The notes under the pieces are model-generated. The model was not told the DNA's origin. It made no database searches and saw nothing but the letters and a program-made list of their open reading frames with translations. Source: Erythrobacter sp. (GTDB taxonomy: Bacteria; Pseudomonadota; Alphaproteobacteria; Sphingomonadales; Sphingomonadaceae). Taken from it: a DNA stretch of 64,000 bases. Position numbers and translations under genes: made by a program. Position 1 is the first letter of the stretch. Each line of letters begins with the position of its first letter. This document shows positions 53,712 through 62,557 of this stretch, in pieces. The stretch is from assembly GCA_027311945.1 (NCBI GenBank), contig DAICXZ010000030.1:310001-374000 (forward strand), given 5' to 3'.

Positions 53712-54089
53712 TGCTGCCGAATCACCCTCTCGCCTGATGTCGCTCTGCCGGTTCAGGCGACTTGTTGATTCTGTCCTAAACTGCAGGCCGAAGTTTGACA
53801 ATGCCTTCTCGCTACGAAAAGCTTTGGCAGCGCTCAGGCACGAGGCATATGCCTTGGATGCGAAGCAAAGTGCGGAAAACAGCGCCTTTATCCGGCACGT
53901 TACATTCTAACGTATAGATTGGTAACAATTGCGCAGGGTAATGAAAGCTGCCAAATAGGCTTGGCGGATAGGGAGATGCTCGCTAGCGGGTTTGCGCAAG
54001 ATCAAGGCGAGGAAGCTTCGGACAGGGTCAATCTGGCCGTGGCAACAAACCTTAACTAAGAGCCAAAAACAACGAGGGGTACAGGGCCG
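53712..54089. other. Divergent intergenic region, no gene
   Basis: This 378-bp space separates the minus-strand PQQ gene from the plus-strand DUF6644 pair and must carry promoters for both. It is more AT-rich than its surroundings near 53895-53945. I could not pick out a convincing -35/-10 pair, a hairpin or an operator. Confidence 0.6.
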
Positions 54090-54626
54090 ATGGGCGATCT
54101 ACTTTTCAATTTAACGGACTGGATGAGAGGCACCGTCCTGCTCGACTGGGCGTTCTGGATGCAGGAAACTGCGTTCAGCCTGTTCATGGTCGAGAACTTC
54201 TGGAACGTGCCGATTGCCCAGGCGATCCATATCCTCGCGATCGGTGCCGCTTTCGGGTCGGTGCTGATGGTGGTGCTGCGCGTGAACGGTATGGCCGGGG
54301 CGGGCCTTACCTTCGAGCAGACCGCGGCGCGCTTCGTGCCGTGGGTGCGCTGGGGCCTGTTGGTGATCGTGCTTTCGGGGCTGTCCATGATCATGGCCGA
54401 ACCGGTGCGCAACATGATCAACGCCGTGTTCTGGATCAAGATGATCGCGCTGATCGTGATGGTCCTCGTCTCGCTTTCCTGGATCAAGTCGATCCGCGCG
54501 AGCGCCGAGGCGGCGGGCGTCGGCTATGTTGGGGCGGGCGGTGCCAAGGCCACCGGCTGGCTCATCATGGCGCTGTGGTGTCTGATCATCGTGTGCGGTC
54601 GCTGGATCGCCTACGTGCCGGTGTAA
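54090..54626 (+). CDS. DUF6644 membrane protein, first copy
   Basis: This 178-residue protein has about four to five membrane helices, for example IAQAIHILAIGAAFGSVLMVVL, WGLLVIVLSGLSMIM and GWLIMALWCLIIVCGRWIAYV. Histidine and acidic residues inside helices (AIHIL, ETAF) recall haem- or quinone-binding membrane proteins, but no function is known for DUF6644. It pairs with a second copy after 16 bp and stands beside PQQ propeller genes, so a membrane electron-transfer role is a possible, unproven reading. Confidence 0.75.
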   Translation: MGDLLFNLTDWMRGTVLLDWAFWMQETAFSLFMVENFWNVPIAQAIHILAIGAAFGSVLMVVLRVNGMAGAGLTFEQTAARFVPWVRWGLLVIVLSGLSMIMAEPVRNMINAVFWIKMIALIVMVLVSLSWIKSIRASAEAAGVGYVGAGGAKATGWLIMALWCLIIVCGRWIAYVPV

Positions 54627-54642
54627 GGGGGAGTTTCAAGAC

Positions 54643-55227
54643 ATGTATTATCCTGAACCGACGACGATCTGGGAATCGATCCAGTATTCCCCGCTCGGCA
54701 TCTTCATCGCCGAAAGCACCTGGGCCTTCCCCACGATCGAGACGATCCACGTGATCGCGCTGGTCACCGTGCTCGGCACGATCTTCGTGATGGACCTGCG
54801 CCTGCTGGGTGTCGCCTCGAAGAACTATCCGATCACCTCGATGAGCCGCGATACCTTGAAGTGGACATGGGGGGGCTTCGTCCTCGCGGCGATCACCGGC
54901 ACCTTGCTCTACATCTCCAAGACGTCGAGCTACATGATCAACCCGTTCTTCATGGGCAAGATGGTGCTGCTGGCGATTGCTGGTCTCAACATGGCCTATT
55001 TCCACTTCGTGACGTGGAAGACGGTGGCGAACTGGGACACCTCGCCGGTCGTGCCGACGGGCGCCAAGGTGGCGGGCATCACCTCGCTGATCTTCTGGAT
55101 CACCATCGTGTTCTTCGGCCGCGCGATCGGCTTCACGCTGGGCATCTACGACTGCTACATGGTCGGGCAGGGCGACGATGGCTTCATCGTCAGCATGCTG
55201 GCCGGGATCGCCTGCGCAGGCGCCTGA
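54643..55227 (+). CDS. DUF6644 membrane protein, second copy
   Basis: This 194-residue membrane protein shares the plan of its neighbour: FPTIETIHVIALVTVLGTIFVMDLRLLG as the conserved opening helix (compare VPIAQAIHILAIGAAFG), then LKWTWGGFVLAAITGTLLYIS and MGKMVLLAIAGLNMAYFHFV. The shared histidine in helix 2 and the glutamate before it are striking. It ends at a strong bidirectional terminator. Confidence 0.75.
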   Translation: MYYPEPTTIWESIQYSPLGIFIAESTWAFPTIETIHVIALVTVLGTIFVMDLRLLGVASKNYPITSMSRDTLKWTWGGFVLAAITGTLLYISKTSSYMINPFFMGKMVLLAIAGLNMAYFHFVTWKTVANWDTSPVVPTGAKVAGITSLIFWITIVFFGRAIGFTLGIYDCYMVGQGDDGFIVSMLAGIACAGA

Positions 55228-55247
55228 TCCCAACCTGATCGAACAAT

Positions 55248-55286
55248 AAAGGGGCAGGCGGACCACGGTTCGCCTGCCCCTTTTTT
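55248..55286. terminator. Bidirectional intrinsic terminator
   Basis: GGGGCAGGCG (55251-55260) pairs with CGCCTGCCCC (55271-55280), followed by six T on plus and preceded by AAA on the other side. It ends the DUF6644 pair and can also stop the convergent cytochrome c-PQQ gene. Confidence 0.93.
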
Positions 55287-55290
55287 GTAC

Positions 55291-57402
55291 TCACTCGGGC
55301 AGGGCGAAGACCGTGATCGCCGCCGAGGGAACCGCAGGCGTCGGCAGTTCCGGGGTGAAGCCGGGCAGGCCGAACGAGAGCGGATTGCCCGCTCCCGCGA
55401 CCACCGCGACATATTGCTTGCCGTCCACCGCATAGGTGATCGGCGAGCCATTGGGCACGCCGGTGAGCGCGCTGCGCCAGATCTGCGCGCCATCGTCCTG
55501 CCGGTAGGCGAGAAACGCGCCGTCCATGCCGCCGGTGAACAGCAGCCCGCTGGCCGTGGCGAGCATCCCCATGTCGTAAGGCGCGCGCCGGCGGGTTTCC
55601 CACTTCACCTCGCCGGTGGCCATGTCGATGGCCTGGACGAAGCCGAAATTGCCGTCGGAATCGGCGGGGGCGGCGTAGTAGATGTTGACCCCGCTGGTCA
55701 GAAACCCGCCCTCGGCCACCGGCCGCATCTCCATGCAGGTGTCGCGCGCGTTCACGAACAGCGTGCCGGTCGCCTCGTCGAAGGACGTCGGGCTCCAGTT
55801 GCGCCCGCCGCCTGCGTGCGGGCACATGAACACAGATGGCCGGTCGCGGCCCGGTATCTTGCTCGGGTCGACGCTCTTGCGGCCGGTCACCGGGTCTATT
55901 GCGGTGATGAAGTCCTGAAAGCCCATGTCGGCGGTGGAGATATACTGGCCGGTGGCGGCATCGAGCGTGTCGAACAGGCCCTCCTTGCCGCCAGTCATCA
56001 CCACGTGACGGCGCTGGCCGCCGATGTCGAGATCGCCGATCACGCGTTCGAACACCCAGTCGAGGTCGTACTGATCATTGGGCACGTGCTGGTAGTACCA
56101 CCTCAGCTCGCCCGTGCGCGGCACGAAGGCGAGGGTGGAGTTGGTGAACAGCCCGTCGTTGTTCGCGCCGGGCAGGGCATCGCGATAGGGGCCGGTGTCG
56201 TAAGTCTGCGCGACGCCCCACAGCGCGAGACCGGTTTCGGCGTCGTAGGTGCCGCTGGTCCAGACCGAGCCCCCGCGCCGTTCCTCATCGGGCACCCGGT
56301 TCCAGGTGTCGCCGCCTTCGGTGCCGTTCTTGGCGACGGTGTCGAAGGTCCACAGGTGCGCGCCGGTTTCGGCATCGAAAGCGGCGATAATCCCGCCGCC
56401 GGGCTCCTGCGTGGCAAGTCCTGTCATGATCACGCCATCGGCAGCCAGCGGCCCGCCGTTGCTGCGCATACCAGGCCGATCGGTGACCTTCACGTCCCAC
56501 ACCGGCCGCCCGCTGCGCGCATCTAGCGCGACCAGCGCATTGTCCGAGGTCGCGACGTAAAGTTTGTCGCCATAGAGCGCGATTGTCTTCTTGGAGAGCG
56601 GCGCGACATCATCAGGCAAGCGCCGATCATAGCGCCACAACTGGCGGCCCGTGGCGGCATCGAAGGCGAACACGCTGTCGCCAAAGCCGAAGACATAGAG
56701 CACGCCGTCGCGCACCAGCGGCTCGTTCATTGTTGCACCGGGCGGCAGGGCTTGCGACCAGGCTACCTGCATGGTGGCGATGTTGTCGGGCGTGATCTGC
56801 GCCAGCGGCGAATAGCCTTGTCCCTGATGCCCGCGCCGCCAGCTGAGCCAGTTTTCCGGCGCCGGATTGGACAGCATGGCCTGCGTCACCGGGGTGTAGT
56901 TCTCGAAGCGGTCGACCGGCTCGGGCGCGGCGGGGAAGGGGTAGCGGTCGGTGATGCCGCCGATGCCCAGTTCGTTGCCTTGCTCGCTCTCCGGGGCGGG
57001 AGGTAGCTGCGGCCCGGCGAGCTGGCCACCGGCAAAGCTTAGTGCCGCATCGCCCGTCGCGCCGTTTTCCGACAGGATGAGCGCGGCGAGATCGACATAG
57101 TCGGCCTCATCAAGCGCGCTGGAGCCGCCCGGTGGCATCGAGCGGTGGATATAGTCGAACAGCTCGGCGGCGGGCACTTCGCCCCATTTGCCGAGAAAGG
57201 CCCCGCCCTTCAGCGCACCTGCAAACTGGCCGCCGGCAAGATCGGCCCCGTGGCACATCGCGCAGTGGACAGCGTAGGTCTGGCGGCCGCGCTCCGCCTG
57301 TTCCGCAAAGCCAGTGCCCGATTGCGCGGCAACAGCGCCAGCGAGCCCCATTGCTGCCAAGCCAGCCGATGCCAGCAGCAGCGTCCCCTTTTTCCGTGTC
57401 AT
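55291..57402 (-). CDS. Cytochrome c/PQQ beta-propeller fusion protein, exported
   Basis: This 703-residue protein has a signal peptide ending AAQ near residue 27, an N-terminal cytochrome c domain with the haem site CAMCHGADLAGG (near residue 47) and a methionine-bearing SMPPGG loop, and then a propeller from about residue 150 (NWLSWRRGHQGQGYSPLAQI). Repeats such as VFAFDAATGRQLWRYDRR and LVALDARSGRPVWDVKV belong to the PQQ family. Most quinohaemoproteins carry the haem domain at the C terminus; here it is at the N terminus. ATG 57402 has a GGGAGAG ribosome site. The likely role is periplasmic alcohol or aldehyde oxidation with direct electron exit through haem. Confidence 0.87.
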   Translation of the reverse strand: MTRKKGTLLLASAGLAAMGLAGAVAAQSGTGFAEQAERGRQTYAVHCAMCHGADLAGGQFAGALKGGAFLGKWGEVPAAELFDYIHRSMPPGGSSALDEADYVDLAALILSENGATGDAALSFAGGQLAGPQLPPAPESEQGNELGIGGITDRYPFPAAPEPVDRFENYTPVTQAMLSNPAPENWLSWRRGHQGQGYSPLAQITPDNIATMQVAWSQALPPGATMNEPLVRDGVLYVFGFGDSVFAFDAATGRQLWRYDRRLPDDVAPLSKKTIALYGDKLYVATSDNALVALDARSGRPVWDVKVTDRPGMRSNGGPLAADGVIMTGLATQEPGGGIIAAFDAETGAHLWTFDTVAKNGTEGGDTWNRVPDEERRGGSVWTSGTYDAETGLALWGVAQTYDTGPYRDALPGANNDGLFTNSTLAFVPRTGELRWYYQHVPNDQYDLDWVFERVIGDLDIGGQRRHVVMTGGKEGLFDTLDAATGQYISTADMGFQDFITAIDPVTGRKSVDPSKIPGRDRPSVFMCPHAGGGRNWSPTSFDEATGTLFVNARDTCMEMRPVAEGGFLTSGVNIYYAAPADSDGNFGFVQAIDMATGEVKWETRRRAPYDMGMLATASGLLFTGGMDGAFLAYRQDDGAQIWRSALTGVPNGSPITYAVDGKQYVAVVAGAGNPLSFGLPGFTPELPTPAVPSAAITVFALPE

Positions 57403-57493
57403 GCGCAGCTCTCCCAAAGCGCCTGTCCGCCCACGGCTTTATGCCTGTGGGTCGGACACGGAGCCTATCTGCGCGTCAGTGTAGGCGCAATCG

Positions 57494-59158
57494 CTAGTCG
57501 GCAATGCCCAGCGGAGCCGCCACCTTGGCTTCGAACAGCGCATCGTAAAGCTGCACCTTCGCAGGTGCGATCCAGTCGCCGACGCCCGATTTCCCGGCAT
57601 CGAGCACCATTACCTTGCCTTCAGGCACCGCCTCGACCTCAGGCCACTGCGGCAGTTCCGCGCCGTTGGGATTGCCGGTGGCGGCGAAGTTTACCCAATA
57701 CTGGCTGACGAGATCGGCAAAGGCCTCTTCTTCCGGGTTGCCGCACATCTGCTCGACCGAGGAGCCACCAGGGAAGGTGCGCGGGGCGCACAGGTTGTCG
57801 AACACATAGGGGATCTCGCCGGTGTGCGCGGCGCCGAGGTTGCCCCGGCCCTCGTCATAGGGCGGATCGTGGCGGAACCAGTAGTGGTAGGCCTTCTGGC
57901 CGAGCTGCGCCTGATATTGCGCGAACTGGCGGTGCAGCCAGCTCATGTTGTCACCGAAGGGCTGGGTGGCGGTCGCCTGCGCTTCGGCATCGGTGCTGAC
58001 CGGATAGGCCGCACGGCCGAGTTCCACCTGATCGCCCCAGCGCATGGCCTCGCCCGCGTTCCAGCTTGCGAGCGTGGCGGGCGGGCCGAACAGGGCGGTG
58101 AAGCTGCCTTCGTCTTCGTTCGAGCCGGTCAGCACGTCGACCTTGAGCTGGCGGCCTTGCGCAAAGGTGATCGACAGGTCTTCCGGCACGATGCGTCCGT
58201 CGATGATCATGCCTTGGCCTGGAATGGCGGCGAAAACTTCTTCGGCAGGCAGCGCGCGCAGTTCGGCAAGGCTGGTGGTGCCGAGCTTCTCCTGCGCGGC
58301 GGCGACACTGCGCTGCTCGGCGGCTTCGCGCGGAACCATGGGGGCGATGTTAAGGCCCATCCAGTTGCCCGATTCGCTGATGACGCGGGTGATCAGGCCC
58401 TCAGCTGGAGGAGCGCCCGCCAGCGCGCCGTTCATCGCCGCGCCCGCGCTCTCGCCAAAGATCGTCACGCGCGTGGGGTCGCCGCCGAACGCCGCGATAT
58501 TGTCCTGCACCCATTGCAGGGCGGCAATCGCATCGCCCAGCGCCTGATTGCCCGAGTGGCCATCGCGCGCGGTCAGTTCCGGGTGGGCGAAGAAGCCGAG
58601 CGAGCCGACACGGTAGTTGAACGTGACGACGATCGCGCCCTTCTTGGCGAGCTGGTCGCCCTGGCTGAACGGCGAGGAACCGCCGCCTTCGTTGTAAGCG
58701 CCGCCATAGAGCCAGACCATGACCGGCAGCTTTGCATCCGCTTCGGTCGCCGGGGTCCAGACGTTCAGATAAAGGCAGTCTTCCGAAATGCCGGGGCTGT
58801 CGGGCATGTCGGTCGCGGAATTGACCGGGAACCGCTGCGGGGCCGGGTTCTGCACGCAGCTGTCGCCCCAGCGGTCTGCCTGGCGCACATCTTCCCAGCT
58901 TGCGGCAGGCTGCGGCTGCTCCCAGCGCAGCTCACCCACCGGCGGGGCGGCGAAGGGAATGCCCTTGAATACAGATATGCCGTCGAGCTTGCCCGCCGTG
59001 CCCTGCACAAGACCGGCTTCGGTCATTGCCACTCGTTTGGCCAGCGATGCCTCTGTTTCAGACGCGACTTGCGCAATTGCGCTTTCAGCCGTGGCACAAG
59101 CGGCCATTCCAAAGCAGGCCATGGCGGTAAGCGCGCTGCGCGCAAGCGTGGTGAACAT
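57494..59158 (-). CDS. Type B carboxylesterase, exported
   Basis: This 554-residue alpha/beta hydrolase has a signal sequence with a possible lipobox (FGMAACATA). The catalytic motif is VTIFGESAGAAMNGAL; EDCLYLNVWTP and GIPFAAPPVGELRW are family marks, and the histidine lies in AAHTGEIPYVF. These enzymes hydrolyse carboxyl esters of varied size. ATG 59158 is preferred to 59167 because AGGA is then correctly spaced. Its place inside the PQQ island suggests it releases an alcohol that the quinoproteins then oxidise, an inference from context. Confidence 0.88.
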   Translation of the reverse strand: MFTTLARSALTAMACFGMAACATAESAIAQVASETEASLAKRVAMTEAGLVQGTAGKLDGISVFKGIPFAAPPVGELRWEQPQPAASWEDVRQADRWGDSCVQNPAPQRFPVNSATDMPDSPGISEDCLYLNVWTPATEADAKLPVMVWLYGGAYNEGGGSSPFSQGDQLAKKGAIVVTFNYRVGSLGFFAHPELTARDGHSGNQALGDAIAALQWVQDNIAAFGGDPTRVTIFGESAGAAMNGALAGAPPAEGLITRVISESGNWMGLNIAPMVPREAAEQRSVAAAQEKLGTTSLAELRALPAEEVFAAIPGQGMIIDGRIVPEDLSITFAQGRQLKVDVLTGSNEDEGSFTALFGPPATLASWNAGEAMRWGDQVELGRAAYPVSTDAEAQATATQPFGDNMSWLHRQFAQYQAQLGQKAYHYWFRHDPPYDEGRGNLGAAHTGEIPYVFDNLCAPRTFPGGSSVEQMCGNPEEEAFADLVSQYWVNFAATGNPNGAELPQWPEVEAVPEGKVMVLDAGKSGVGDWIAPAKVQLYDALFEAKVAAPLGIAD

Positions 59159-59207
59159 CGATGGCATCCTGTTTGTTTCGCCGGCCTTCTGCGGGCCGGA
59201 AAGTCGG

Positions 59208-59237
59208 TTGGCGGACGCTCGGGCGAGCGCCCGCCAA
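59208..59237 (-). terminator. Hairpin between carboxylesterase and ACHEGN gene 1
   Basis: Thirteen-base arms (59208-59220 and 59225-59237) pair with one mismatch around GGGC. No T tract follows on either strand, so it may be an attenuator or RNA-processing site that separates the expression of the two genes. Confidence 0.5.
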
Positions 59238-59247
59238 TCACTGGTGC

Positions 59248-60369
59248 TTAGTGCGAGGTGTTGCCCGCCGCATCTTCTTCGCTCAGCGCTTCGAGCCCGG
59301 CGCGTGAGGCGGTGATGTAGTTGCGCGGCTGCACGTTGCCCTCGTGGCAGGCATATTCGAAGAACGAATAGTCGTTGTCCTGCGTCCAATCGAGGCGCGC
59401 CGTCCACTTGTCGGTGAAGACCTCGGGGTCATTGTAGGTCAACTCGTAAACGATGTGGCCCGGATCGGTCATCGTCAGGCGCTCGGTCACCTTGGCGTTA
59501 GCGCCGGTCGGGATGGTGTTGAACGGCGGCACGCCCATGGTCGCCATGTTGAGCGGCGAGGGGCCGCGGCTGTAGGTATCGTGCGGCACGCTGTCGCCGG
59601 AGACGATATTGGTCGTCTCGATCACCAGCGTGTTGCCTTCCCACCAGCCGATCGACTGGCCCATCCACGCGCGCACGTCACCGGGCCAGCGCATGGCATC
59701 GGCGGCCGCCTTGTTGGCCACGATCGGAATCACGCGGGCATCGTGGATCATTTCCAGCTGAATGGTGACGAAGCCCGGCGCCTGCAGCACGCGGATGCCG
59801 TTGTTATAGCGGAACGGGAACATCGAGGCGGGGAAGCCGCGCGTGATGCAGCGATCCCAGGTGTCGAAATCGCCCAGCCACTCGAAATTGGTGTTCGGCG
59901 TCCAGCTCGACCGGCCTGCCTGATAGCGCTTCTGCGCATCTTCGGTCAGCGAAGGAAGCTGGCCGCTGGCGGGATAGACCAGCAGCGAGGTGCGGCGGCC
60001 CGAGGCATCCGATTCCACCCAGTGGCCCATACCGATGGTGCCGGCCTCTTCCTCAGCGGCATAGGCGGCATCCGAGCGGCCTGCCTGCTCCTGCCGGGCG
60101 GCGAATTCCTCTTCGGTGAGGTAGAAGCGATCGCCATATTGCGCCGGACGGTTCATCGGCAGGCTGGCGATGTTGTCGATCGGATAGGTGCCGCGCAGGT
60201 CCGGGTCGCCCCAGCTGGTCTTGGGCGGATCGAAGGTGGTGGGCACCGGGGCGATGGTGGTCAGGTCGTCGGGCACGACGTTCTGCGCCGCAGCGGGCAT
60301 AGCGAGGGCCAGCGAACTGGCCGACAGAACGAACATGGTTCGTCCGAGCATGGTCTTCAAAGTGGTCAT
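59248..60369 (-). CDS. ACHEGN family exported protein 1, unknown function
   Basis: This 373-residue protein has a signal peptide ending AAAQ near residue 28. Conserved parts shared with its two neighbours are SWGDPDLRGTYPIDNIASLP, WDRCITRGFPASMFPFRYNNG, the WEGNTLVIETTN segment and FEYACHEGN near the C terminus. Two cysteines and one histidine are invariant in the three copies, which could make a disulphide or metal site. No known enzyme motif is present. Related proteins occur in sphingomonads and acidobacteria next to PQQ propellers. ATG 60369 follows a GGAGAG ribosome site. Confidence 0.8.
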   Translation of the reverse strand: MTTLKTMLGRTMFVLSASSLALAMPAAAQNVVPDDLTTIAPVPTTFDPPKTSWGDPDLRGTYPIDNIASLPMNRPAQYGDRFYLTEEEFAARQEQAGRSDAAYAAEEEAGTIGMGHWVESDASGRRTSLLVYPASGQLPSLTEDAQKRYQAGRSSWTPNTNFEWLGDFDTWDRCITRGFPASMFPFRYNNGIRVLQAPGFVTIQLEMIHDARVIPIVANKAAADAMRWPGDVRAWMGQSIGWWEGNTLVIETTNIVSGDSVPHDTYSRGPSPLNMATMGVPPFNTIPTGANAKVTERLTMTDPGHIVYELTYNDPEVFTDKWTARLDWTQDNDYSFFEYACHEGNVQPRNYITASRAGLEALSEEDAAGNTSH

Positions 60370-60392
60370 TGCGTTCTCTCCTGAAATCGGTT

Positions 60393-60418
60393 GGTGGCCA
60401 GACCCCTTTCCGGCCACC
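60393..60418 (-). other. Hairpin between ACHEGN genes 1 and 2
   Basis: GGTGGCC (60393-60399) pairs with GGCCACC (60412-60418) around a 12-base loop in the 57-bp gap. No T tract is present. It may adjust relative expression of the two paralogues. Confidence 0.4.
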
Positions 60419-60426
60419 GGCAAATA

Positions 60427-61536
60427 TCAATCTTCGCGGCGCTTGAGGCCTCCGGCAGCCGGGTCCATCGCCGGGGGCGGCCCGGCGTTCTCGCCCACGG
60501 GTTCGAGCATGATGCCGCGGGCATATTCCTGCTCGCGCCGGGCGCGGTCGGACGTGATGTAGCCGCGCAGTTGCACGTTGCCCTCGTGGCAGGCATATTC
60601 GAACATCTGGTAGTCGTCTTCGCGGGTCCAGTTCACGCGCAGGGTGAAGGGCGCGGTCCAGATCACCGGGTCTTCATAGGTCATTTCGTAAGTAATCGTA
60701 TCAGGGCCAACCATGGTGAAGCGCTCCACCACCTTTGCCTCTTCGCTCACCGGGGTGGTGTTGTTGCCCGGAACGCCCAGCGTGCCGTTCGAGAATACCG
60801 AAGCGCCGGTGGTGAGGTTCGTGGTCTCGACCTCAAGCGTGTTGTGATCGACCCAGCGCCCCCGGCTCGATCCGTACCAGCCGGTGACAGCCTCGGGCCA
60901 GTGCCCGCCTTCGCCCACGGGAATGACACGCGTGCCGAGCATCTCGATCACGATGGCGACCTGGCCGGGCGACTGGAAAATGCGCAGGCCGTTGTTATAG
61001 CGCGCCGGATACATCGCGGCGGGGAAACCGCGCGTGATACAGCGGTCGTAGCTGTCGAAGTCGTTGGTCCAGTCGTAGGTCTGCCCGATCAGCCAGCTTG
61101 AGCGCATCAGCGCCGAGCGGCGGCGGCCTTCGTCGGTCCAGTCGGGCAGGCGGCCATCGGCGGGCGAGACCACCATCGACGTGCGGCGAACACCGGCCTC
61201 ATATTCGATCCAGTGGCCAAGGCCGATGGTCGACTGCTCGTCCTCGACCTCGTAGGCCTCTTCCAGAGCTTCGACCTTGCCCTGTTCGGCGGCCATTTCC
61301 TCGGGCGTCTTCCAGAACCGGTCGCCATAGCGCTCGGGCCGGTTGACCGGCAGGTCGGCGATGTCGTTGATCGGCCAGCTGCCGCGCAGGTCAGGCTCAC
61401 CCCACGAGGTGAGGCTTGGCTGATAGGCGTCGGACACCGGCGGCATGACGGTGAGGTCTTCCGGAGCCTCTTGCGCGGCAGCGGGCAGGGCGAGTGCAAG
61501 GCCCGCTGCTCCGATCAGGAATAGTTTTCGGTTCAT
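60427..61536 (-). CDS. ACHEGN family exported protein 2, unknown function
   Basis: This 369-residue protein has a signal peptide ending AAAQ near residue 22, followed by LTSWGEPDLRGSWPINDIADLP, YDRCITRGFPAAMYPARYNNG, GRWVDHNTLEVETTNL and FEYACHEGNVQLRGYI. It is clearly a paralogue of the genes on both sides. A C-terminal extension of about 25 residues, rich in Pro and charged residues, is unique to this copy. The stop region overlaps nothing, but its start overlaps the end of... gene 3 by 4 bp, so the pair is translationally coupled. Confidence 0.8.
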   Translation of the reverse strand: MNRKLFLIGAAGLALALPAAAQEAPEDLTVMPPVSDAYQPSLTSWGEPDLRGSWPINDIADLPVNRPERYGDRFWKTPEEMAAEQGKVEALEEAYEVEDEQSTIGLGHWIEYEAGVRRTSMVVSPADGRLPDWTDEGRRRSALMRSSWLIGQTYDWTNDFDSYDRCITRGFPAAMYPARYNNGLRIFQSPGQVAIVIEMLGTRVIPVGEGGHWPEAVTGWYGSSRGRWVDHNTLEVETTNLTTGASVFSNGTLGVPGNNTTPVSEEAKVVERFTMVGPDTITYEMTYEDPVIWTAPFTLRVNWTREDDYQMFEYACHEGNVQLRGYITSDRARREQEYARGIMLEPVGENAGPPPAMDPAAGGLKRRED

Positions 61537-62555
61537 TGCGGCTCTCCCCCATTTTCGCGTTCTGCGCGCGAAGCTGTAATGAAGTTGCGCACCTGGACGT
61601 TGCCCTCGTGGCACGCATATTCGAACATGCCATAATCGTCGTCGCGCTGCCATTCGAGGCGGGCGGACCAGGGCTGGGTGAAGACCACCGGGTCTTCCCA
61701 GGTGAATTCGTAGATGATCTCATCCGGGCCGACCATGTGGAACCGCTCGGTCAGCTTCGCCTCTTCGCTCACCGGAGTGCGGTTGTCGGGCGGGGAACCG
61801 GTGGTGCCGATATTGGTGGCGCTGGGGCCGGGCTGGAAATTGGTGGTGACCACTTCGAGTGTGTTGTGATCGGTCCACTGGCCGCGGCTCTCGCCCATCC
61901 AGTGCAGGATCTGGCGCGGGATCGGGGCGCTGCCATCGGTCGGGATCAGGCGCGTCTCGTGGACCATCTCGAGCTGGATGGCGACGAGACCCGGCGACTG
62001 GAAAATGCGAATGCCGCTGTTGTACATGAACGGAAACATGCTGGCGGGGAGGCCGCGGGTGATGCAGCGGTCCCAGCTGTCGAAGTCGGTCCAGCTGTCG
62101 AAGGGCTGATCGCGCACCCAAGTGCTGCGCATGGCGTCCGACAGGCGCTGGCCCTCTGCGGTAAAGGCGGGCAGCTGGCCGTCAGCCGGCGCGGTGATCC
62201 ACGATGTGCGACGATTGGCGGCGGCGACTTCGGCCCAGTGGCCGATGCCCATGGTGCCGCTTTCGTCCTCGTTCTGGTAGCGTTGTTCGAGCTGCTCGAC
62301 CGCGCCTGAACGCGCGGCATATTCCTCCTCGTTAAGAAGCTGGCGATTGCCCTGCTCGGCGGGGCGTTGCAACGGCGTGCGACCATTGAGGTGGTCGATC
62401 GGCCAGCCGCCGCGGAAATCTGGTTCGCCCCAGCTTGTCAGCGTGGGACGATAGGCGTCGGAGGGGGCGGGAAGGACGGTAAGGTCCTCCTGCGCCACGG
62501 CGCTGCCACCCGCGAAAAGCGCGGCTGCCGCCAGCAGGAACCGCCCCCCCGACAT
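61533..62555 (-). CDS. ACHEGN family exported protein 3, unknown function
   Basis: This 340-residue protein has a signal peptide ending AVAQ near residue 22 and LTSWGEPDFRGGWPIDHLNGR, WDRCITRGLPASMFPFMYNSG, GQWTDHNTLEVVTTNF and FEYACHEGNVQVRNFI. It starts 2 bp after the stop of the upstream PQQ gene, with GAGGG as ribosome site inside that gene's end, so the order in the operon is PQQ propeller, copy 3, copy 2, copy 1 (minus strand). Confidence 0.8.
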   Translation of the reverse strand: MSGGRFLLAAAALFAGGSAVAQEDLTVLPAPSDAYRPTLTSWGEPDFRGGWPIDHLNGRTPLQRPAEQGNRQLLNEEEYAARSGAVEQLEQRYQNEDESGTMGIGHWAEVAAANRRTSWITAPADGQLPAFTAEGQRLSDAMRSTWVRDQPFDSWTDFDSWDRCITRGLPASMFPFMYNSGIRIFQSPGLVAIQLEMVHETRLIPTDGSAPIPRQILHWMGESRGQWTDHNTLEVVTTNFQPGPSATNIGTTGSPPDNRTPVSEEAKLTERFHMVGPDEIIYEFTWEDPVVFTQPWSARLEWQRDDDYGMFEYACHEGNVQVRNFITASRAERENGGEPQ

Positions 62556-62557
62556 CG

